Assembly (NCBI GenBank): GCA_964587655.1
Contig: CAZPMT010000067.1
Span: forward strand, 1-28,027
Reading direction: 5' to 3'
DNA length: 28,027 bases
Source of the DNA: CAZPMT01 sp964587655
GTDB lineage: Bacteria > Hydrogenedentota > Hydrogenedentia > Hydrogenedentales > SLHB01
Every line of letters starts with the position of its first letter. Position 1 is the stretch's first letter. The notes under the pieces were generated by a model that was not told where the DNA came from, ran no database searches, and saw only the letters and a list, made by a program, of their open reading frames with translations. The translations under genes were made by a program, and so were the position numbers. This document shows, one piece after another, positions 23,501 to 28,027 of this stretch.

Positions 23501-23698
23501 CACCTGCTGACCTCACACGGCCCATATTTCATTACCGGCGAGGTCCAAGACGAAGACGGCTATTGTTCCCTCGTCGCCGACCACATCGAGCGCGTAGGCC
23601 ACAACAAGAAATCCCCCCACCACTCCGACATTACCCCGCCCCTGCGCTGGATCTTCCCCTACCTCCGCGAAGCCGAGCGCCCGGGCCCTCATACCTGA
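20582..23698 (+). CDS. Short DNA polymerase III alpha subunit, error-prone (DnaE2-like)
   Basis: A 1038-aa C-family polymerase, shorter than replicative DnaE (about 1160 aa). An N-terminal PHP domain begins HLHVHSNHSMLEG but is degenerate: LALTDT replaces TDH, and the later NDVH motif reads NPVY. The palm holds GRGSAANSLVAYALGIT, PDIDLD (catalytic D362, D364) and IKMDLLG (D513). Fingers follow (LIRPGPSGSGM, YGVMLYQEDILKVA, AHASTYGEIAYQCTYLKAHF), then a helix-hairpin-helix region. A C-terminal OB fold (VTMVGWLIAERRVGLKGRG) ends the protein without a tau-binding extension. The ATG overlaps the dinB stop, so the pair is translationally coupled. Operon, size and PHP decay suggest translesion synthesis rather than bulk replication; an essential replicative role cannot be excluded from the window alone. 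Confidence 0.9.
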   Translation: MILDAMTHLHVHSNHSMLEGVASPRQLVARAVEYGMKSLALTDTAGLYAAIPFYQTAREAGIKPILGADIEGTVLLARNREGYAELCRIITSYHCEEEVSICPIGPIRLISDDNLFVLTSDRPLIESLVQRGLKPLVAITHYGDRSSKARAEHLRAFAHKMGLRPIAVNPVYFLDPNQIRIHRVLSAIRRNTTVDGLSPDELASPESWFRSQEQMAKLYAGWPDTIENTEWVAENCNLEMSLGKPLFPQIELAPGETPFSFLWKQTFEGVKNRYQPLTSKVVQRLQYELDIIDQLGFAPYFLIVWDIVCYARAQGIPIVGRGSAANSLVAYALGITRVDPFKYDLYFERFLNLSRTDCPDIDLDICWRRRYDVIDYVYKKYGAERVAMICTFNTLQARSAMRETAKTFGLTDEEAGEVVRQLPHYRASDIRTVVKFLPECRHLQIDEEPLKSILEISEVIDSFPRHLSIHSGGVVIAPEPLTRFVPLQRATKGILITQYDMHPIEDLGLIKMDLLGHRSLTVIQETVEMIRRNSGLSVDVERLPDPDKLTADLIRNGRTIGCFQIESPAMRALLKSVRADNTDMLIKTLSLIRPGPSGSGMKKHFVDRHLGKEEIVYLHPALEKVLGDTYGVMLYQEDILKVANVIAGMNLAEADALRRAMTKKRTAKEMAKSMKLFLEKAKANGVGEKEAEAIWGLMANFAEYSYCKAHASTYGEIAYQCTYLKAHFPAEFLASVLSNRGGFYYPAVYLEEARRSGIGIHPAGVNKSEFNYSAESDAIRVGFLEIRNLTQNAVRSILAARKTEPFQGIADLCRRANLTYADAEVLIQAGACDGLGSSRPEMLWELKTIFQTAGRKAALDERLLFPYDRSDTVLPNLPDYSRKKRTDLEWNNYGLLISKHPIEYYVPAMLDRPRVLSEDVPAYAGDTVTMVGWLIAERRVGLKGRGAMKFLTLEDPAGVFEAVLFPKIYQQYGHLLTSHGPYFITGEVQDEDGYCSLVADHIERVGHNKKSPHHSDITPPLRWIFPYLREAERPGPHT

Positions 23699-23713
23699 AC
23701 TCCTGAGCTTGAG

Positions 23714-24358
23714 CTACGACGATTTCTCCGGCGCCGCAGGTATTTCGGAATCCGCCGCGAAAGGAGATGTTGCTGGCGCCGATTCACGGGAATTGCGACG
23801 CCAAGCTATCAGCACGAGGACGGCCGCTCCGACTCCGCGAAAGAGAACGCCCAGGGAGAGAATCTGACCCAGAACGGGGACCAGAAAAGCCAACTCAGCG
23901 ACTATGCCTCCCCATAACACGGTTCGTGTCTGGGACTGCGAGACAGTGGATGGGGCCGCCCGCAAGCCAAGGCTTTGGTAAGCGGCCGCATACCCCATCG
24001 AGGCCAACACAAGAAGGGCCGCGATCAGCAGCAAGCCGATCAGGGCCAACGCGCCACTGGCGATCATCGACAGGGCAAGGAACAAACCCACGACGGTGTT
24101 GATCATGCCGACCCAAAAGCACTTCGCGCCTCTTGTCTGATACATCTGTAGCGTGCGCCCGGCAGCCCGCGGAAACGCCACGTGGAACCACACGGCCATA
24201 CCGATAAACCCGGCCTTCACCGCTGCAAGGGCGCAGAACAACCCCACACAGGCCAGAGAGAGACCAGCCAAGCCAAGCAACTGTTCAGGTGCACCGTTAC
24301 CCTCCTGGCCAAGCGCGCCTATCTGCCACAACACCGCGCCAATCGTCACTGGATTCAT
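23714..24358 (-). CDS. Multi-TM membrane protein, last gene of the ECF sigma operon
   Basis: A 214-aa protein with about five hydrophobic segments: LLGLAGLSLACVGLFCALAA, VGMINTVVGLFLALSMIASG, ALIGLLLIAALLVLASMGYA, a stretch near 148-170 and VLFRGVGAAVLVLIAW. The C-terminal about 30 residues are polar (SRESAPATSPFAADSEIPAA). I recognise no family. AGGAGGTG lies 6 nt before the ATG at 24358; the longer open frame to 24541 begins inside the anti-sigma gene and lacks a ribosome binding site. It follows the anti-sigma gene by 22 nt, so it is probably under the same ECF control and part of an envelope response. Confidence 0.75.
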   Translation of the reverse strand: MNPVTIGAVLWQIGALGQEGNGAPEQLLGLAGLSLACVGLFCALAAVKAGFIGMAVWFHVAFPRAAGRTLQMYQTRGAKCFWVGMINTVVGLFLALSMIASGALALIGLLLIAALLVLASMGYAAAYQSLGLRAAPSTVSQSQTRTVLWGGIVAELAFLVPVLGQILSLGVLFRGVGAAVLVLIAWRRNSRESAPATSPFAADSEIPAAPEKSS

Positions 24359-24380
24359 TTCGACACCTCCTGATTCCCGG

Positions 24381-24974
24381 TCAGTGACCGTTTGCCTTCG
24401 TTGCACGGCGGCGTGAATCCGCGGGACCCGCCTCCGATGTCCAACGCGCCCTTGCCGCCTCAAAGCCATTGAATGCCAGCAAAACCAACACCATCGTGCC
24501 CAGCGCCGTCCAGAAGAACGCCGTCTGCACCCCTTCCGCATACCGCCCTACCTGTGATGCGGACTGATTCCATGCCGCGCTCGCTTGAGAGACAATGAAG
24601 GATCCCGCCTCTCTCGGATCCAAACGAGGAAGCCATGCCTGTGCTTCCGCCGACAAGCGCGCTAGACTGACTGCCACGGGGTACAACCACCCCGCAATGC
24701 CGACGCCGGCAACTAACAGAAACGCCAAGGCCGCCGCCAGAGGTCGCATGTACCTTTCCGTGCTGCCGTCCAACCGGGGGCGCACGCGCTCAGCGAGATC
24801 CGCCGCGGATTCCTCCAGCGGCAGACGCATCAATCCAATGTCCAACACCAGCAGCCGATCTGCATAGGTCCGGCAGGATGCGCAATGGATCAGATGAGAC
24901 TCAATGCCTGGCGTAAGATCATCGCCCGCATCAAATCGCTGTCCGAGGATTCGTTTGATCTCTTCACAGCGCAT
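24381..24974 (-). CDS. Zinc-finger anti-sigma factor
   Basis: A 197-aa protein. The N-terminal part (about 1-40) is an anti-sigma zinc finger: EEIKRILGQRFD, then HLIHCASCRTYADRLL with the H-x3-C-x2-C pattern that holds zinc in ZAS-domain anti-sigma factors. Two TM segments follow (AAALAFLLVAGVGIAGWLYP near 83-103 and FFWTALGTMVLVLLAFNG near 150-168) with a loop, probably periplasmic, between them, and a short basic C-terminus. It would hold the co-transcribed sigma factor at the membrane until an envelope signal releases it. Start and the upstream stop overlap as TGATG; GGGAGG lies 7 nt upstream. An adjacent ATG at 24977 is an equal alternative. Confidence 0.88.
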   Translation of the reverse strand: MRCEEIKRILGQRFDAGDDLTPGIESHLIHCASCRTYADRLLVLDIGLMRLPLEESAADLAERVRPRLDGSTERYMRPLAAALAFLLVAGVGIAGWLYPVAVSLARLSAEAQAWLPRLDPREAGSFIVSQASAAWNQSASQVGRYAEGVQTAFFWTALGTMVLVLLAFNGFEAARARWTSEAGPADSRRRATKANGH

Positions 24975-25645
24975 CATTCCTCCTCCCGGCAACTGTTGCC
25001 GCGATGGTCACCGCCATCAACCAACCATTCCCGAAGTTTCCGGCGAGCCCGGTGCAGCGCCACTTTCGCCGCGCTTTCAGTCATGCCCGCGATTTCAGCC
25101 GCTTCGCGGACCGGCAGTCCTTCGTAGTAATGCAAGTGGACCAGCATGGCCGAACGCGGCGGCAAGCGGCGGACGGCCGCCACTATGCCCCGGGCCAGAT
25201 CATTCCGAGCTGCCCGTTGAAGCGGATCTTCGCCGGGCGCGACAGGCTCGCAGATCGCGCCCGACGCGCGCCGGACCGCCGCATCATCCGCGTCATCCGC
25301 AAAACCGATTCGCGAGCCCCGCCGTCGTTGTGCTCGCAGCGCATTCAGTCCCACATTCGTTGCTATCGTATACAACCAGTTTCGGAACGGGCGCTCGGCA
25401 TCAAGCCGCGCAAGGAACTGGTATGCTCTTGAGAAGGTCTCCTGCGTCAAGTCCTCGGCCTCCTCTCGATTGCGCACCAGCCGGAAAAGGTGCGTGTAGA
25501 TCCGGGGCGCGTCCCGTTCCAGGAGAGTCCCAAAGCGTTCCGTTTCGCCTGACCGGATCCGGACGATGCACTCCCGGTCCAACGCGATCTCGGCACTCAC
25601 TCCAGGATCCACGCCGCAACGATTACATGGTTCGTCTCCAGGCAC
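24974..25645 (-). CDS. ECF-type RNA polymerase sigma factor
   Basis: A 223-aa sigma-70 family regulator. Region 2 spans about 30-95 (RFGTLLERDAPRIYTHLFRL, NREEAEDLTQETFSRAY, PFRNWLYTIATNVGLNALRA). Region 4 spans about 150-205 (LPPRSAMLVHLHYYEGLPVR, EAAEIAGMTESAAKVALHRA, RRKLREWL), forming the helix-turn-helix that reads -35. Region 3 is missing, as in ECF factors. The start is placed at GTG 25645 because GGGAG lies 6 nt upstream; GTG 25600 is an alternative and the frame extends to 25885 without family sequence. The stop overlaps the anti-sigma start as TGATG, indicating coupled synthesis of factor and inhibitor. Upstream lies a secreted protein gene on the same strand. Confidence 0.88.
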   Translation of the reverse strand: MPGDEPCNRCGVDPGVSAEIALDRECIVRIRSGETERFGTLLERDAPRIYTHLFRLVRNREEAEDLTQETFSRAYQFLARLDAERPFRNWLYTIATNVGLNALRAQRRRGSRIGFADDADDAAVRRASGAICEPVAPGEDPLQRAARNDLARGIVAAVRRLPPRSAMLVHLHYYEGLPVREAAEIAGMTESAAKVALHRARRKLREWLVDGGDHRGNSCREEE

Positions 25646-25770
25646 CTCGTTCTCCCGACGAGTCCTTCGGATGCGAACCGGCGCCCGCCGTGCACGGCGG
25701 ACACCGGTGTTCTGTCCAAGAAGGAGATGTCCTAACGCAAATTGAAACACCGCGGGCATCTTGATTTGGG

Positions 25771-26727
25771 TTACTTCGCTTTGGCCATGCTCTGCAATAC
25801 GCCCGCGAATCCCACAATGTTTTCCAGGGGTACATCTGCCGTGGCCGCGACCTGAGAGTTCTGGTGTGTCGTGGCCACCACCCATGGATACTGACCCGCC
25901 TTATTGTCCAGGAGTTCGCCAAAGGCGATCAAACCACGCAGCATGGGGTCCAGCAAGGCAGCGTTGCGGGCATCATCGGCATTGGCCTTGGCCGACAGAG
26001 CGATGCTGCTTTCCTTCGCTTTCAGCGTCACGGCCAAGGATTGCAGGCGCCCGAGAACGGGGTTATTTCGGATATCCGAGCCCGGATCGCTCGGACGCAC
26101 AGCGGCGACAAATGCCTCGCCTGCGACGGCATCCCCACCGATAACCTCTTGGAGCGGAAACGCGGGCGCCTTGCCCGCGGCCGTCTGAGCCACGAGGTCC
26201 AGCACTTCCGGGAAATCGCTCATCGCCAGTACGTCATCACGCACGAACACCGCGTGCTTCATCTTGGCCGTATCATTGTCAGTCCATGAGTGAATCTCCA
26301 GGCCGGACGAATCCCGTTTGCTGTAAGACGGGTTTGAGGCCACCAGCGGTACGAGGCGGTCCTTCTGCCACGTGCCTTCGAGGAGGATGACGTTTCTACC
26401 GTCCTTCTTTATCTCGCCCGCGATCAGGGCCGCCCGGATGTCCCGGAGAAGGTTGATGCCCGTGAACTGCTCGATCGCGGCAATGCCCGCGTCCAGTTTC
26501 GCCGTGTCAAAAGACTGGTAGATCCTCGAGAAGGCAGGATGTGCCGTGATCTTCTGCACGTCAACGCATACAACAACCTCTGCCCCTTGGGGCACATACC
26601 GAACAAGATCGCCCGCAGACGCTTGAGGTCCCTGTGCATCCTGCGCGTCCGTGAATGCCGCTGTCGCGGCCCACGAAATACCAAGAGCAGCCAGGACTAC
26701 CATCATCACCGCTGTTCCGTGCTTCAT
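25771..26727 (-). CDS. Secreted protein of unknown function, first gene of the ECF operon
   Basis: A 318-aa protein with a Sec signal peptide (MKHGTAVMMVVLAALGISWA, cleavage near ATAA). The mature part begins ASAGDLVRYVPQGAEVVVCV followed by DVQKITAHPAFSRIYQSFDT, the pattern of substrate-free, DUF3352-like lipoprotein/secreted proteins that start with a (Y)(V)PxxAxxVxxVDxxK element. No Cys lipobox or active site is seen. AGGAGGATGGT lies directly before the ATG. It is followed on the same strand by the ECF sigma factor after 125 nt, so it may be part of the operon or an upstream independent gene. It could be the sensed or effector protein of the envelope circuit, which is a guess from context. 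Confidence 0.75.
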   Translation of the reverse strand: MKHGTAVMMVVLAALGISWAATAAFTDAQDAQGPQASAGDLVRYVPQGAEVVVCVDVQKITAHPAFSRIYQSFDTAKLDAGIAAIEQFTGINLLRDIRAALIAGEIKKDGRNVILLEGTWQKDRLVPLVASNPSYSKRDSSGLEIHSWTDNDTAKMKHAVFVRDDVLAMSDFPEVLDLVAQTAAGKAPAFPLQEVIGGDAVAGEAFVAAVRPSDPGSDIRNNPVLGRLQSLAVTLKAKESSIALSAKANADDARNAALLDPMLRGLIAFGELLDNKAGQYPWVVATTHQNSQVAATADVPLENIVGFAGVLQSMAKAK

Positions 26728-27435
26728 ACCATCCTCCTTTCCGGTGCGAACCGGTCATTCACCGCCGCGATGGCGTGCCCGATGCCGAGCCACCGCTCCT
26801 GACTCTATCTACACCGGCAGTACGGAAGAGGTTACATGAGAAGTCCAAGATGAAGACGGCTGCAATTCCCCGATCTCCGGCCATAACCAACGCGTGGGCC
26901 ACCACGAAAACCCCCCACCCCTCCACCGGAATCTTCCCCCGCCTCCCCACCGGCCCCACCCGGCGCGATTCGACAAGACCGGTACCGACGGTCGCGCCAT
27001 GTCCCTGAATGGAAAAAGCCGACAAGGCATTGCGACAAACACTCGGCGTGGGAAATAAGAAGTGACTGCCCCGAATGGCACTGACTTAAGCGCAACGTAC
27101 TCATAGAAAAAGACTTGCACTGAAAGAATGTGGTTAGGCTCCAGCTACCCGAAGAGCAACCTCGCTGGGCGTCGCACGTCAGACGTAATAGAAACGGGCT
27201 TTTTCAGGTGCATGATGACGGGTTCCTGCATCGTGAGGCCCAGAACACGTACGATGGACTCATGCACAAGCTATTTACCCGAAACGGGTTGAGCTTAAGT
27301 CAGTGCCATTCGTGGCTGTCACCAATTATTACATCCACAAAGAATTTCAAAGCCGGACCATACTCCACCGTAGGTTGTTGGCTCTCGTCATCACTGGCCA
27401 GGGGGAACCTGACGGGCATGTTCACCAGCGTTCCA
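26728..27435. other. 708-nt intergenic region with a TIR-bounded element
   Basis: No gene is supported. The left third (26728-27000) contains a strongly C-rich, strand-asymmetric tract (about 26906-26963) and a short minus-strand open frame (26759-27025) with low-complexity Gly/Arg content and no clear ribosome binding site. The middle holds the inverted-repeat element 27062-27322. The remainder (27323-27435) runs to the stop of the Calx-beta gene without recognisable signals. Confidence 0.55.
27062..27322. mobile_element. MITE-like element with 30-bp terminal inverted repeats
   Basis: The left arm 27062-27091 and right arm 27293-27322 are inverted copies matching at 28 of 30 positions (core GCTTAAGTCAGTGCCATTCG identical in both). 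They enclose 201 nt with no intact gene. The interior includes a small hairpin ACCCG-AAA-CGGGT (27277-27289). Size and arm length fit a non-autonomous miniature element or a decayed insertion. Target-site duplication could not be established by eye, so mobility is inferred only from the arms. Confidence 0.65.
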
Positions 27436-28027
27436 CTATTGGTTGGAAGCAGGAGACGGCACATACGTGGCGTAAATCGAATAGACAGTGTTCGCCTGCG
27501 TACTGCTTCCGAACGGGTCCGGCATACCACCAGACCAACCGACTCCCGAATCCGCCCGGCCCGGCGTACCCGTTTGATAGTAGATCCTCACCGTGTTTTG
27601 ATAAACCCACGCAAGCCAGATCGTCGTTCCCGCCTGCACGGGCACCGGGCTCGTCAGCGGTATCGTCTGCCAGCCCGCCACACCATTCACCGCCGTCGAG
27701 GCCGTCACGCCCAGACGCGGACCCGGCAGCCCGTTAGCACCCGTCCCGTACACGCTCAAAATCATGTTCCCACTGCCGCTACCATGGTACATACTCACGC
27801 TCTCGAGCGTGCCATTCTCTGACATCGTGAACGGCACCGCCCGCCGGTAGCTCGAGGTCACCCACTGGCCGAACACCGTCGTGTTCCCGATCGTCCTCGA
27901 CGCGCTGCTGTCGTCATCTTGAATCGTGTAGGTATGCGAAACCGGACTCCCCAACGTCGCATTAACCGGCGCGGAAAGGGTTACGATAATCGTTTCATCC
28001 GGCTCGGGGACGCTATCGTTCACGATC
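27436..28027 (-). CDS. C-terminal part of a Calx-beta domain secreted protein (5' truncated by the window)
   Basis: At least 196 codons at the 3' end of a larger gene that enters from the right edge; the frame is open to 28027. The first visible residues, IVNDSVPEPDETIIVTLSAP followed by NATLGSPVSHTYTIQDDD, are the classic end of a Calx-beta domain (VPExxE and DDD calcium ligands). A beta-rich module of about 150 aa follows (FGQWVTSSYRRAVPFTMSEN, GNMILSVYGTGANGLPG, VQAGTTIWLAWVYQNTVRIYYQ), which resembles surface/carbohydrate-associated C-terminal domains with an internal choice-of-anchor-like fold. No sorting tail is visible at the end (YVPSPASNQ). The protein is probably large, secreted and calcium-binding. 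Confidence 0.85.
   Translation of the reverse strand, partial: IVNDSVPEPDETIIVTLSAPVNATLGSPVSHTYTIQDDDSSASRTIGNTTVFGQWVTSSYRRAVPFTMSENGTLESVSMYHGSGSGNMILSVYGTGANGLPGPRLGVTASTAVNGVAGWQTIPLTSPVPVQAGTTIWLAWVYQNTVRIYYQTGTPGRADSGVGWSGGMPDPFGSSTQANTVYSIYATYVPSPASNQ

Noticed and set aside
24904..25764. 286-codon plus-strand frame opposite the sigma/anti-sigma genes
   Set aside because: Pro/Arg/Ser-rich, no recognisable domain, antisense to convincing ECF sigma and anti-sigma genes.
26759..27025. Minus-strand 88-codon frame as a gene
   Set aside because: Gly/Arg-rich low-complexity product over a C-rich tract, no ribosome binding site, no family match.
27130..27822. Plus-strand frame across the inverted-repeat element as a transposase
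   Set aside because: No Y1, DDE or other transposase motif; it overlaps the antisense of the Calx-beta protein over much of its length.

Overview
This is a GC-rich chromosomal window from an environmental bacterium, probably in or near the Planctomycetes/PVC or Candidatus Hydrogenedentes type of lineage. That placement is inferred from several traits: multi-EF-hand and DUF5011/Calx-beta secreted proteins, an H-X9-DG-like protein, small ECF sigma/anti-sigma operons, and abundant intergenic palindromes. No rRNA, tRNA, CRISPR array or complete transposase was found. Taxonomy cannot be settled from the sequence alone.

Layout. 1-206: the 5' tip of a leftward membrane-protein gene and a 96-bp palindromic element. 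207-3236: an SDR oxidoreductase (-), a secreted eight-loop EF-hand protein (+) and a flippase-like membrane protein (-). 3433-5802: a leftward two-gene signalling operon, a tandem HD/HD-GYP protein followed by a PAS-class III nucleotide cyclase, with a candidate promoter whose 20-nt spacer is filled by a dyad. 6059-7560: a leftward phage-shock operon (pspA, a long pspB-like gene, pspC) behind a good sigma-54 -24/-12 match. 8119-8818: a rightward flgM-rlpA pair behind a close match to the sigma-28 (FliA) promoter consensus. 8840-9506: two small genes. 9617-11053: a succinate-semialdehyde-type aldehyde dehydrogenase. 11120-14484: two leftward GT4 glycosyltransferases flanking a rightward membrane-anchored H-X9-DG-like protein. 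14753-18983: a tandem pair of paralogous secreted DUF5011 proteins sharing a Cys/Gly-rich, TM-plus-basic C-terminal tail. 19386-23698: a rightward, translationally coupled dinB-dnaE-type pair (Pol IV plus a short Pol III alpha with a degenerate PHP domain) behind a near-consensus sigma-70 promoter. 23714-26727: a leftward envelope operon (secreted protein, ECF sigma factor, zinc-finger anti-sigma, multi-TM protein). 26728-27435: non-coding DNA holding a 261-bp element with 30-bp terminal inverted repeats. 27436-28027: the C-terminal part of a Calx-beta protein that runs off the window.

How it fits together. The middle of the window is rich in envelope and surface regulation: psp stress response, RlpA, FlgM/sigma-28 logic, cyclic-nucleotide/c-di-GMP signalling and an ECF/anti-sigma circuit. 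The most noteworthy items are the dinB-dnaE mutasome-like operon without imuA or lexA beside it, the promoter matches that agree with their downstream genes (sigma-54 for psp, sigma-28 for flgM), the twin DUF5011 proteins with a sorting-type tail, and several families of intergenic palindromes and 9-nt tandem repeats.
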